Below are positions 1-9,511 of a stretch of 64,000 nt of DNA, piece after piece. The notes under the pieces were generated by a model. That model was not told the DNA's origin, did no database searches, and saw nothing but the letters and a program-made list of their open reading frames with translations. The translations under genes and the position numbers were made by a program. Positions within the stretch are counted from its first letter, which is position 1, and each line of letters opens with the position of its first letter. This stretch comes from NORP309 sp964352735 (lineage in GTDB: Bacteria; Pseudomonadota; Gammaproteobacteria; Xanthomonadales; Marinicellaceae): NCBI GenBank assembly GCA_964352735.1, contig CAYGTC010000002.1, positions 124,001 to 188,000 of the forward strand. Direction: 5' to 3'.

Positions 1-3000
1 TTCAGCAGTTTTCTTATCGTTTAATGTGCTTCGTCCAGTCAAATAAACCTTAGCATTATAGTTGCTAAGAAGGTGACGAGCAAAAATCAATCCCAAAGCA
101 CCCAGACCGCCAGTAATCACATAAACACCATTTTCAATGAACTTCGCATCTTCATTATTGAGGTTTTGTAAAGGCTGGTATTGCGTTTCTCTTTTTAATA
201 CAGCGTTACAATCTTCAAAAGAACGAATGTAACGTTTATTGTTGATGTAAGCTATATCGTTAGATTTTTGTGGGTCGAAAAACTCTTGTTCTATAACATA
301 ATTCAAATAATCTAAATCATCACGATCAACTTGAACAACTCGACCATTAAAACTTGGTTTTTCTTGATTAAGCGTTTTGAAAAAACCACTGAGTCCCAGA
401 TATTGAGGTTGAGAGAATATTTCGCCACTAACCAATATCATAAAACGCAATTTTTTTACATATTTAATCAATGCTTTAGTAAGCAAAAATAACGTTTTCA
501 CAGTATTATCAATAGCTAAACAACATTTGTTTAAGTCTTCAACTTTTATGGCATAACTGGCTGATGCAGGGATATGAAGCACATAATCTAATGATACTTT
601 TCTTTGCTTAAGCGTTGTAACAAATGATGATGCATCTTCTTCATTTGCGGTTCTTATATGTGCTTTTTGCTCATCATTAAGACTGAGAAACTCATCTGAA
701 ATCATCAACTCAATAACATCTGCGCCTTTAGATGATAAGTGCTTAATATGGGACTGCGCCAATGATCGTTGCTGTTGCTGATAAACAATCAGAACAGATG
801 GTTTATTACTGGAAATTGTTTCTGTTATTGCTGAGCTTTGCTCAAGCCATAATGGTGCATAGTAGCCTTCATCGTTAGCAATAGAAAGCCTGTGATCAAC
901 ATCATTCTGTTGTTCTCGATCAGAGGTAGCATTTGTTTTTTCAGAGTTTTCAAGCGTTTCTTTTGATAGCGTTTTTAAGGTTAAACCTTTTAAGCTCAAT
1001 GCTATATTTTGAATGTCTCCTTCACTGTTGATATTGGCAATATCCACATCAAATTTATGAACGATGTCATTTGATTGATTTTTTAATCGAACAACAACCA
1101 AAAGCTCATCGCCAAGTCCATTCTGTATCAAAGCGTTTTCTAATAAAAATGGCAGTTGAGCTTGTATGTCATTAACCAATGTTGATGAATTAAAAATTTC
1201 CGTTAATTTTGATTGCCCTTTAAATTGGTTCGCCCAAATCACCGCGACACTGGATTGTATTGAAGCATCAAGTAACGATGGATGAACAATGTATTTTTCC
1301 CTGTCTCCACTCTTTATAATTTCGGGTAAACTGACATGCACAATAGCAGTATCGTCAAGCAAATCTAATGAAACAATCCCTCTATAACCGGCGCCATAAT
1401 CAAGGCCAGCAATACCCATCAATTGATAGAAACGTTCAGCATGACACGTTAGTACACGATCAGATTTATAAAAATCTGATCGTATTACTGCCAAATTAGT
1501 CACCTGATCTTTATTAATCTTATCGACTGGTTTATCCAGTAATGTGACCACACCTTGACAATGTATGGTCTTCTCTCCATCAAATGAACTTGTTATTTCA
1601 AATTCTACACTGAAGTTAAAAGATTTTTTATCCTTAATATCAATTGCATTATTTTCTGTTGGATACAAATTTATGAATATCTCTGTATTCTTACCCTCGG
1701 CAACTATCGGACGTAACCAAGCAATATCATTAACCTGCAATGCTTTATCGTTAAGATTTACTCGTGTTGAATCAAAAATACTTTGAGTAACCATTTCAAT
1801 ATAAGCTGCTCCTGGAAGTACAGATTTCCCCTGTACTTGATGGTCTTTCAAAGTAAATTCATTGCCAGAAAATGATGAGTGGTACGATTGAAGTTCAAAA
1901 TCTGATATATTGGTATGAACTAAAGGATGTAAACAAAGGGTTTGTTGAGATTTTTTGTTGTGTGTTAATAGAAAACGATTTTTTGTAAAGGGATAAGTTG
2001 GCAAACGTAAAACTTTGGCCTTCTTTGCTGAAAACAACCCATTAAATTCAACAGACTCGCCATTAAGATAAGTGTTAAGAAATGTGATGGCTTGTTTTTC
2101 AAATTTGTTAGGTTTGGCATTTTTCGTGTGTTTTCTAAAATCGTATACCGTGGTTTTATCAATATCAATTGTCGATAAACCTTTAATTAAATCATCTATA
2201 TTTTCGACCACACATGCCACGCGGTTTAAAAGGTGCTCTCTTCTACATGATAATGTATAACTTAGGTCGATTATGTTTACAGCGTTATCTTGGTGTTTTT
2301 GAACCAGCCACTCTTGAAGCCCTTCTATCATTTCTTTTAGGGCAGTTTTCGATTTTGCTGACAAAACAATTGGGTATACTGCTAATTCTCGTTTGGTATT
2401 TTTATTGATTGCTCTTTCGGGTGCTTGTTCAAGCACAATGTGCGCATTTGTTCCCCCAAAACCAAATGCACTTACTCCAGCTCTTAAAGGTTGTTTTGTG
2501 TCTGTTTTTGTATTTTCACCTTGAACAGAAGGGGTCCATTTTTGTTTTTCATCAACAATATAAAAAGGCGTATTCTCTATAGAAATTCTATGATTAAGCT
2601 TCTTAAAATGATGAACCGCAGGGAGTTGTCTATTTCTCATTTGAAGCAAAACTTTAATAACCCCAGCTACGCCTGCAGCTGGCTCAAGGTGACCAATATT
2701 GGTTTTTGCAGTGCCCAGTCCACAATAGTTATTTTTCAATTTAATATTTTGTCGTTTCGCCAATTCCTCAAAGGACTGCTTTAGTCCTTGAAACTCTATT
2801 GGATCACCTTTGGGAGTGCCTGTACCATGTGCCTCAATATAATTTATTGTGTCAATAGGAACACCGGCACGTTCATGTGCTTGTATGATGACATCGGCTT
2901 GTGCATCTGCACTTGGGTAAGTCAACGTATAGGTCTCACCACAGTGATTAACTGCAGTGCCTTTAATCACTCCATAAATTGAATCATTATCTTTAAGTGC

Positions 3001-3750
3001 TTTCTCTAAAGGTTTGAGTAGAAGAATACCGGCACCTTCACCTCGAACATAACCATTGGCCGATTCATCAAACGTTTTACATGTACCGGTAGGAGACATC
3101 ATGCCCATTTTGGCTAAAGAAATGTGAAGCGTTGGATTCGGCATCAGATGAATACCACCTGCAAGTGCCAAGTTACAGTCACCCATCTGCAATGCTTGAA
3201 CAGCACAGTGAATGGCATGTAAAGAACCTGAACAGGCAGTATCAATAAGTAAACTTGGGCCTTTAAAATCAAAAAAATGAGAGACTCGATTTGCAATAAT
3301 TGGTGAAGCACTGCCTGTTGAATCATGAGGTTCTATTGTGCTATTCCCCAATCCTTGTAAGTCTTTATGATTAAAATTACTGAGAATGAACCCGACTTTT
3401 TTACCACGGATACTTGACGGTTGAACGCCTGCGTCTTCAAGACATTTCCAAGTTAATTCAAGTGCTAATCTTTGCCGAGGATCCATTGTTCCAACAACTT
3501 TAGGAATCAACCCAAAGAAGTCATGGTCAAAATCATACGCATCTTTTATAAAACCGCCCCAACGACTGTTGGTTTTATTCTCATCCTCTTTAGGATTTCC
3601 CCAATATTCTTGCCACTCCCAACGGTCCTTCGGAACTTCACTTATACAATTGTTATTGCTAGCAAGTTGTTCCCAAAACTGAAATGGGTTATCTGCACCT
3701 GGCAGTTTACAAGACACACCGATAATCGCAATATCATTTTTCTTTTTCAT
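1..3750 (-). CDS. Type I polyketide synthase, KS-DH-KR, AT-less (3' part beyond the window)
   Basis: This is an open frame of 1250 codons running off the left edge, starting with ATG at 3750 behind a purine-rich AGGAAAA ribosome-binding stretch. Residues about 5-440 are a ketosynthase with an intact triad: Cys173 in DTACSG, His308 in EAHGTGT and His354 in NIGH. The next ~160 residues hold a linker ending in an LPTYPF-type motif, which is too short for an acyltransferase. Residues ~600-880 are a dehydratase with His637 in an HxxxGxxxxP motif (DHQVQGKSVLPG) and Asp828 in a DxxxQ motif. From ~970 a ketoreductase begins, and its NAD(P)H loop (TGGLGALG) lies near residue 1210 just before the edge. 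KS-DH-KR without an internal AT is the layout of trans-AT polyketide synthases, where a separate acyltransferase loads the carrier protein. No AT, carrier protein or TE is visible here. A relation to the NRPS genes 13 kb away is not indicated. Confidence 0.93.
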   Translation of the reverse strand, partial: MKKKNDIAIIGVSCKLPGADNPFQFWEQLASNNNCISEVPKDRWEWQEYWGNPKEDENKTNSRWGGFIKDAYDFDHDFFGLIPKVVGTMDPRQRLALELTWKCLEDAGVQPSSIRGKKVGFILSNFNHKDLQGLGNSTIEPHDSTGSASPIIANRVSHFFDFKGPSLLIDTACSGSLHAIHCAVQALQMGDCNLALAGGIHLMPNPTLHISLAKMGMMSPTGTCKTFDESANGYVRGEGAGILLLKPLEKALKDNDSIYGVIKGTAVNHCGETYTLTYPSADAQADVIIQAHERAGVPIDTINYIEAHGTGTPKGDPIEFQGLKQSFEELAKRQNIKLKNNYCGLGTAKTNIGHLEPAAGVAGVIKVLLQMRNRQLPAVHHFKKLNHRISIENTPFYIVDEKQKWTPSVQGENTKTDTKQPLRAGVSAFGFGGTNAHIVLEQAPERAINKNTKRELAVYPIVLSAKSKTALKEMIEGLQEWLVQKHQDNAVNIIDLSYTLSCRREHLLNRVACVVENIDDLIKGLSTIDIDKTTVYDFRKHTKNAKPNKFEKQAITFLNTYLNGESVEFNGLFSAKKAKVLRLPTYPFTKNRFLLTHNKKSQQTLCLHPLVHTNISDFELQSYHSSFSGNEFTLKDHQVQGKSVLPGAAYIEMVTQSIFDSTRVNLNDKALQVNDIAWLRPIVAEGKNTEIFINLYPTENNAIDIKDKKSFNFSVEFEITSSFDGEKTIHCQGVVTLLDKPVDKINKDQVTNLAVIRSDFYKSDRVLTCHAERFYQLMGIAGLDYGAGYRGIVSLDLLDDTAIVHVSLPEIIKSGDREKYIVHPSLLDASIQSSVAVIWANQFKGQSKLTEIFNSSTLVNDIQAQLPFLLENALIQNGLGDELLVVVRLKNQSNDIVHKFDVDIANINSEGDIQNIALSLKGLTLKTLSKETLENSEKTNATSDREQQNDVDHRLSIANDEGYYAPLWLEQSSAITETISSNKPSVLIVYQQQQRSLAQSHIKHLSSKGADVIELMISDEFLSLNDEQKAHIRTANEEDASSFVTTLKQRKVSLDYVLHIPASASYAIKVEDLNKCCLAIDNTVKTLFLLTKALIKYVKKLRFMILVSGEIFSQPQYLGLSGFFKTLNQEKPSFNGRVVQVDRDDLDYLNYVIEQEFFDPQKSNDIAYINNKRYIRSFEDCNAVLKRETQYQPLQNLNNEDAKFIENGVYVITGGLGALGLIFARHLLSNYNAKVYLTGRSTLNDKKTAE

Positions 3751-4708
3751 TTTTCCTTTTTTTCCTTTTCTTTTTTTCTTTTTCAGTGCGACATAGTACA
3801 TAGATAATGTGACGATAATGTTAACGATCATACTATAGTGTACATTTTTGTTTTCTAAAAAATACTTCGATTCAGATCCATCTAATAAACACATCTAGAA
3901 AGATAAAAAACTGATGTTAATACAATAAAACACAAAAAAACCATCTATTATTGATGATTTTTTATGTCATATTTATGAAACTGAATGGTAATACTTAAAA
4001 CCAAGTACTCATTCAAAAGTAAACAAAATTCGAAATAGATGTTATGTCAAATTTATGTGAGTAGCAATGAATTACTCGGGTAAGAATTGGGTTGAATTGG
4101 TTAAATATGGGAAGAACTTAGGTTCATTTCAATCATATGTATATAATATATAAGTAAATATTAAATTTAAAAATTAGAGTACAGTTTAATATACAATCGC
4201 TTTAATTAATTCTGCATTTTATTTATTAAGTAATATACTTACCTTGAAATTTAAATGTTTTTTGAAAAAGCTCATCCAATACCCCTTGAAAATAGCAATT
4301 TTATCTTTAAAACATCGAATCATTTTCATGACTTTGAGAGAACTCAAATTATGTTTGATTGATATTTTTCATTTACACAAATAAATTAATTGTCTCATCA
4401 ACATTAATGATAAACACAATCAAATATGATGCGCTTTTTTGTACACCTAAAAATACATTATTCAATTGCCAGTTTTTTGGTTTCATTCTGATGTTGCTGA
4501 TTAAATTAATTGATCGTTGTTAAACTTATGATATTTACTCTTTGGTATCAATCAATTCAATGTGATAGGCTTTAACTGCAAACTGTTGGCTTGTTTGATT
4601 AAGCTACTGTTTGAGAGTTAAGTCATATAAGTTGCGTGTTTTTCTGTCATTGCCATTAATCCAGATATACTTGAATGTTCCATGATAACAGTTTCATCAT
4701 TCATATAA
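3751..4708. other. AT-rich non-coding region upstream of the PKS gene
   Basis: I see no supportable gene in these ~960 bases. They are very AT-rich and presumably hold the promoter of the leftward PKS gene, but I cannot single out a -35/-10 pair. An A-tract/T-tract inverted repeat lies at 3935-3963. The right part directly abuts the left end of the decayed insertion sequence. Confidence 0.6.
3935..3963. terminator. Weak A/T-tract hairpin
   Basis: The arms at 3935-3945 and 3953-3963 match at 10 of 11 positions around a 7-base loop, with an A run on one side and a T run on the other. This shape can act as a bidirectional terminator. The stem is almost all A-T, so its strength is doubtful, and it lies upstream of the PKS start rather than behind a recognised gene. 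Confidence 0.2.
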
Positions 4709-4727
4709 TTAGTCACCCCTGAAAACC
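4709..4727 (+). repeat. Left terminal inverted repeat of the IS
   Basis: This 19-base sequence begins TTAGTCACCCC and is the reverse complement of the right end at 5577-5596, apart from a T versus GA difference. It overlaps the last codons of the transposase remnant. Confidence 0.7.
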
Positions 4728-5462
4728 GCGATCAACAACAGCCAACTCAATGTCTGTTTGTCGATGACTGTTGGCATGAACAATGGCACTTTTTAACGTT
4801 TTAGAATCGTGAAGATGCTCATCATGTGACTGAACACCAACAATAACGCCACTTTCGGCCGTAGCGACCACAGAAGCTTTTCGACCATATTCATAAGCTT
4901 CGTGATCCTTGCCTTTGCCTACACAGTAAACATCAGGTTCATGTAGCCAATAAATTTTGTTCTTATTAGTGTTTTTTCTTGATTGATCACCTTGGTTTAA
5001 AGGTCGAAATAAGGACGCTGAGTTTCGAGTATCTCAACAGCTAACTGCCTTTCAAGTTCGCGCATCAATATGCCAACAATGGTACGCAAACACTTCAAGG
5101 CTGTTTTTTAGCTTTGGCCAACTTGTTCAACCGATTGATGATCTTAATGGCAAATTTCATGTCTGTCGGATAAGTGGTGGCCTTTTATGCGTATCATCTA
5201 TGATACTTACCTTCTTCCATGAAGGCTTACGTGAAAAAATGTTCCAAACATTTTTTTCTTGAACTGTGGTACCAACCAATACGGTCTTTTCTTCACTCAA
5301 TCGATCATGCAGCTTCACAGACAGAGAAAATATCTGATCCACGCTTTTTTGACCAGCTCTGTTGGATGACAAGGAACAGTCGTTACTTGGTAATAAGGAT
5401 TCATCAACCAATTGGTCTATGAGAGACCCATCACTATGATAATAAAGACTTTTGAGCATCAA
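4717..5462 (-). pseudogene. Transposase remnant (DDE type), frameshifted and internally deleted
   Basis: Read leftward, one frame carries LLPSNDC...EKTVLVGTTVQEKNV (about 5400-5240). A different frame carries a YPTDMKFAIKIINRLNKLAK stretch (about 5172-5110). Another piece carries TIVGILMRELERQL (about 5093-5050). The C-terminal part KIYWLHEPDVYCVGKGKDHE...AVVDRGF runs to a stop at about 4717. In intact relatives these pieces form one continuous protein, so at least three disruptions are visible, and the segment between the NKLAK and TIVGIL pieces is missing. The final DRGF codons run directly into the left terminal repeat, so the C-terminal third with the last catalytic residue is absent. It cannot encode an active transposase. 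Confidence 0.8.
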
Positions 5463-5576
5463 CCAAACAGGACATTATATGTCGATTTCGACCAATAATT
5501 AATCAATATTAAATCAACTCCGGTCGAAATTTAAAATGATTTAGTTAACTTTTTATTTTAAGTCATAAGCTTAGAG

Positions 5577-5596
5577 GGTTTTCAGGGGGAGACTAA
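5577..5596 (-). repeat. Right terminal inverted repeat of the IS
   Basis: This 20-base end reads GGTTTTCAGGGGGAGACTAA and pairs with 4709-4727. A second small inverted repeat (ATTTCGACC at 5485-5493 with GGTCGAAAT at 5522-5530) lies just inside the element and may be part of its end structure. Confidence 0.7.
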
Positions 5597-5681
5597 ACAT
5601 TAAGTGTAAAAATGCAGTAAAAAGTATATAAGACTCATTTTTATATGAGTTTATGCTTATGAAGCAAAACAGCAATTAAAG

Positions 5682-6086
5682 TCATTGTATAAAATAAATC
5701 ACTATTGACATCACAATTACACTGACCATTCTATAACCTGATTGAATAAACAATAACCCTCTACCCCAGCCACAAAAGAGACTGTCAGATAGAAAAGCTG
5801 GAAAGATGATCAACAAGGCTAACACTAAACCTGTGTGCAATGCCATCTCAAAGCTATTGACCTTAATAAGGTGTGATAGCAAAGCTACGCCAATAGCCGT
5901 TAGTAAACTGGCAATGATACTACCAATCATAGGTCCGGTTGCACTCCCGAGTGTCTCTGGTGTTTTACCCAGGCATTTCATCCATTTATCACCAAATAAG
6001 AATGGTGAGTACCACAATGCGCCAAGCACCATTCCAACGACTGTAGCAGCAATCACTGCTATAATATTGATACCAAATAATTCCAT
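5682..6086 (-). CDS. DUF1761 family integral membrane protein
   Basis: The protein has 134 residues and starts with ATG behind a good AGAGGA ribosome-binding site. It is almost wholly hydrophobic, with four probable membrane segments (roughly residues 5-25, 52-72, 80-103 and 113-132). The N-terminal pattern, a first helix followed by LGALWYSPFLFGDKWM, is characteristic of the DUF1761 family, whose members are small inner-membrane proteins of unknown function. The length matches the family. It is a single gene between the insertion sequence and the kinase gene, in the same direction as both. Nothing links it to peptide biosynthesis. Confidence 0.85.
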   Translation of the reverse strand: MELFGINIIAVIAATVVGMVLGALWYSPFLFGDKWMKCLGKTPETLGSATGPMIGSIIASLLTAIGVALLSHLIKVNSFEMALHTGLVLALLIIFPAFLSDSLFCGWGRGLLFIQSGYRMVSVIVMSIVIYFIQ

Positions 6087-6313
6087 AACAATCCTCTACA
6101 TAATATTTACCAAATAATATATCACAAAATAAAATAAATGTGGCATTTTTACGCTGTCAAAAGTTAAGCGTAAATTCTTATAAAATTCACTTTTTTAAGT
6201 ATAGATGCTGATTTTAAATTTTAATGGTTAATCAATTTAAAAGCTGTAAGTATAATTTCACTATGAATAATTAGTTGTCAGCTTCAGTATATGGTTGATG
6301 AATTCAATATTTG

Positions 6314-9300
6314 CTAATGGTTTTGAGGCGTTGAGCGTAGTTTCTGAACCTCGTTAAGGTCTGCTATAAAACGCTTATTTAACAGAGGGTTTGCCTGAAT
6401 CGCTCTACTCAACTGTTCATAAGATATTGTCAGCATTTGAGTTTTTTGTGCGATATTTGACTGAGCCATCGTTAATAACAAACGACCATATTGTGCCCGT
6501 AATTGATGATGTTCAGGAAATTCTTTTAACCCCTCTTTTAACAGTTCAACATCTTTCTGTAAACTTAAATGAGGCGCGTGTTGTACCATTAAGATTAACG
6601 TGGTGGCCAAATGGGTTAATCCTGCATAACGATCAATTTCACTGTTGACGGAGTGAAGATTGAGTTGTCGGGCTTGTTGCAAATAAACATCGGGTGATTT
6701 CATCTCAATGGCAGATTGTATTGCTAATAGATTGTGGTAGTAACCAAAATGGCTGTGCAGATTGATTTCTTCTGACACTTGTTGTTTGAGAATATTAAGT
6801 TGTTTGTGAATTTTTTGTAAAGGCTCTTGTTGGTCATTTCCTAGTTCTAATTGATAATGAGCGCCTATCAACAACAAACTGATAAAATTATACCTCATGA
6901 CCCAACCTTCTGGATCATCAAGTAAAGCCATTTCAAAATATTGCATCGCTAAACTAAAATATGGTTCAGGATCTTCATGATTAAAAACTTGATAATCGGC
7001 ATAAGTCCAGTATAAATAAGCGCCGGCAACAACGGCATTGGAATTATTCGGCCACAACTCATTAAGCTGGTTGAATGCACTGTTAGCCCTTTTTAGCATT
7101 TCATCGGCTTTCAGATTACTTTTGTAACGTCGATAACTGTGGTCAGTTAATACGCTGACCAATTTACTGTATAAAAAAACATTTGACTGCGGATGTTTGG
7201 TTAATTGTTTAAGCCAGTATTCTGATTCTTCAAACATGTTTTCACTTTGGTGATAAGCTGTATAATATAAATTCGCAAAATCATACAATGTGTCGGCTAA
7301 GTTCATTTGCATGTGATAGTCTCCCACATTCTTTTTTGCCGCTAGTCGATAATACTCAATCGCTTGCAATGAAGATTGCATTCCATTTTGACCACTGATG
7401 GTTTGCCAACGTGCACGCATTGCCGTTAACATACCCAAGTTATGATGGTGTTCAGCTGAAGGCTCCGTATCAATTCTACTTAACAATGTGCTGGTTTGAT
7501 CAATCAATGGCAAAGGGTTATCCCCATTTTCCAATGTTTTTTGGGCTGTTACACAGATGGTGTTTGCTGCCAATTCGATTGCATCAATATTATTGGGTAA
7601 CAAAGTCAATAACAATGCACAACCACCAGTTATATCCTTGGCTAAAGATAAATCAATCGGTGCCGCAAAAGCTTCAAGTTGACACCATTGTTTAGCCACT
7701 AACGGATCACTTCTGGCAATGTTATGAGCGTGCTTTATAGCGCTTACACTGGCATTTATCTGCTCAATAGCTTTGTTTTTTTCGCCTTCAAACAAAGCTT
7801 GCTGTGCTGCATCCTTTAAGATTTGCGCCGATAGCTGTAATTGTTCAACAGGCCATACATTGTCCAATCGGGTTTCTGTCAATGCCGTTAAAGCCTCTGA
7901 AGCAAGACCTTGATGATACAACATCAAACTTTTAATGACAGGATCCTCTTTTTTATTTTGATTTTGTGCCTGTTTGAGCAACGACAACGCTGGAATTATC
8001 CATTTTTTTCTCAGTGCCCTCAAATGAGAGTCCTGTAATTGTGGTTCCTCATGTTTACTGACTTCTTGACTGTATAAATGGTATAAATTGAAATGATTTT
8101 TTGCCATTGACACCAATACATCTGAGTCATTCTTTCGCAGACCTATGACATTTTGCAAATGATACTGGGCAGCCAATGGTCGTCCTAAACGGCTGGCAGT
8201 TAAAACCATTGGCATATGATCTATCTCTAAATTTTCGTGAGATAACGCTAATGCAAGGTCATCGTAGCGCTTTTGCAAATGAGCATAGGACTTTTCAATG
8301 TTTTGGGTTGGTTTGGCAAATAACATGGCAATATCAGAAGTGATTGACTGAGCCTGTTGCCAATAATGTTGGTTGATCGCTCCTGATTGTTGCTGTTGAT
8401 TTTTGCTGTTTACTTGTTGTTGCCATACATAGAGCAATAAGCTACAAATGATGATACTGATGATGGCACCAATGCTATAAGCTTTATTATTACGCAACAC
8501 CATTTTACGCAAGCGTTGCAACCATGACAGTTGCCTTACACTGACTGGGCGACCATTAAGGTAATGATTTAAGTCCTTGTATAATTGCTGCATACTTAAA
8601 TAACGAAGTGATTTATTTTTTTGACAACAGCAATTGATGATGGAACGTAAATCTGCATCCAGTGAGACATGATCTCGTAAAACGTGTTTTAATAATTTGC
8701 CATAACTGAAAATATCACTCTGATGGTCAATTTTAATGCCACCTGGGTTTAATTGTTCGGGTGCCGCAAATGCTGGTGTTGCCATGATCATTGCAGGATC
8801 TTGCTTGGATGAGTCATGAGACATGTCAGCAATACCGAAATCTATAATAACAGGTCTGATTCTACCATCTGATTTCTCGACCAAAATATTCGAAGGCTTA
8901 ATGTCCAAATGATAGACCCCCTGTTGATGAACATAGAGCAATGCATTGGCAATATCAGTTAGTAATTTGATGATACTTTTAGTAGATAAAGCATTGTTTT
9001 GAATATATTCATCGAGGTGTTGACCATCAATGTATTCAAGAATCATCCATGGATGTTGTGTTTCATCGATACCGGCATCAAGAATAGTGATGATATTGGG
9101 GTGTTTAAGGTTGGCAAGAATTTGCATTTCTTGCAATAAATGGGTTTGATCAATTTCTTGAGCAACGGTATGGTGCATACGCTTGATGACCACCTTTTTG
9201 TGAAAAGCCTTATCATCGCGGTGTGCGACAAAGACATCACTTTGACCACCAGACTGTAAGCGTTGTCCAATTTTATAACTGGCTCGGCTATGGGCTGTTT

Positions 9301-9511
9301 CTGGAGCCTTTTCATTGGTAGCGAGATTAAACAGTTTTTTTGTGCGATTGGTAATTTTTCCAGTCAACAGTTCTATGGTTTCGTCTTTATCACTGTTGGC
9401 ATGTCTTTGATAGAGGGCCAATAAATCCTTATCATCTAAGTCAGGATTGCGTTCAACCAAAATATCCATTAAGGCAAAATCGATGGTATTGTTATCACTA
9501 TTACCTGTCAT
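6314..9511 (-). CDS. Membrane-anchored Ser/Thr protein kinase with large helical C-terminal region
   Basis: The frame extends to a TTG at 9553, but I choose the ATG at 9511 because it overlaps the stop of the sigma-factor gene (TAATG). That gives 1065 residues and likely translational coupling. In this numbering residues ~80-340 form a eukaryotic-type kinase domain: Gly-rich loop RLQSGGQSDV, catalytic Lys110 (VVIKRM), HLDIKPSN catalytic loop with Asp203, DFG Asp224 and an APE-like AAPEQ. The catalytic-loop Arg of HRD is Leu here. One membrane helix lies at about 344-362. The remaining ~700 residues are helical and alanine/leucine-rich and resemble TPR-type repeats, presumably on the far side of the membrane. 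Kinases of this build usually sit beside ECF sigma genes of the type found here, which suggests a signal-to-transcription pair. The targets are unknown. Confidence 0.88.
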   Translation of the reverse strand: MTGNSDNNTIDFALMDILVERNPDLDDKDLLALYQRHANSDKDETIELLTGKITNRTKKLFNLATNEKAPETAHSRASYKIGQRLQSGGQSDVFVAHRDDKAFHKKVVIKRMHHTVAQEIDQTHLLQEMQILANLKHPNIITILDAGIDETQHPWMILEYIDGQHLDEYIQNNALSTKSIIKLLTDIANALLYVHQQGVYHLDIKPSNILVEKSDGRIRPVIIDFGIADMSHDSSKQDPAMIMATPAFAAPEQLNPGGIKIDHQSDIFSYGKLLKHVLRDHVSLDADLRSIINCCCQKNKSLRYLSMQQLYKDLNHYLNGRPVSVRQLSWLQRLRKMVLRNNKAYSIGAIISIIICSLLLYVWQQQVNSKNQQQQSGAINQHYWQQAQSITSDIAMLFAKPTQNIEKSYAHLQKRYDDLALALSHENLEIDHMPMVLTASRLGRPLAAQYHLQNVIGLRKNDSDVLVSMAKNHFNLYHLYSQEVSKHEEPQLQDSHLRALRKKWIIPALSLLKQAQNQNKKEDPVIKSLMLYHQGLASEALTALTETRLDNVWPVEQLQLSAQILKDAAQQALFEGEKNKAIEQINASVSAIKHAHNIARSDPLVAKQWCQLEAFAAPIDLSLAKDITGGCALLLTLLPNNIDAIELAANTICVTAQKTLENGDNPLPLIDQTSTLLSRIDTEPSAEHHHNLGMLTAMRARWQTISGQNGMQSSLQAIEYYRLAAKKNVGDYHMQMNLADTLYDFANLYYTAYHQSENMFEESEYWLKQLTKHPQSNVFLYSKLVSVLTDHSYRRYKSNLKADEMLKRANSAFNQLNELWPNNSNAVVAGAYLYWTYADYQVFNHEDPEPYFSLAMQYFEMALLDDPEGWVMRYNFISLLLIGAHYQLELGNDQQEPLQKIHKQLNILKQQVSEEINLHSHFGYYHNLLAIQSAIEMKSPDVYLQQARQLNLHSVNSEIDRYAGLTHLATTLILMVQHAPHLSLQKDVELLKEGLKEFPEHHQLRAQYGRLLLTMAQSNIAQKTQMLTISYEQLSRAIQANPLLNKRFIADLNEVQKLRSTPQNH

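Larger units (their letters stand above)
4709..5596 (-). mobile_element. Decayed IS5/IS1182-like insertion sequence with both terminal inverted repeats
   Basis: The ends are inverted repeats: 4709-4727, and the complement of 5577-5596. They share GGTTTTCAGGGG followed by GACTAA, differing only by T versus GA in between. Inside is a broken DDE transposase gene on the minus strand. The element is about 890 bp, shorter than a full-length member of such families, because internal coding sequence has been lost. I could not identify a convincing target-site duplication. The family assignment rests on transposase phrases typical of IS5/IS1182-type enzymes and could be refined by database comparison. 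Confidence 0.75.

Noticed and set aside
1300..2450. Acyltransferase domain in the PKS
   Set aside because: Only ~160 residues separate KS from DH, with no GHSxG motif; the rest is dehydratase.
3472..3807. Plus-strand frame of 111 codons over the PKS start
   Set aside because: It lies antisense to the conserved ketosynthase N-terminus, and its hydrophobic end is the complement of the A-rich ribosome-binding region.
4700..5605. Target-site duplication flanking the IS
   Set aside because: The sequences just outside the inverted repeats do not match convincingly; the shared TTA/TAA is part of the palindromic ends.
5806..6117. Plus-strand frame of about 100 codons over the DUF1761 gene
   Set aside because: It is antisense to a protein with recognisable family motifs and a good ribosome-binding site, and its translation resembles nothing.
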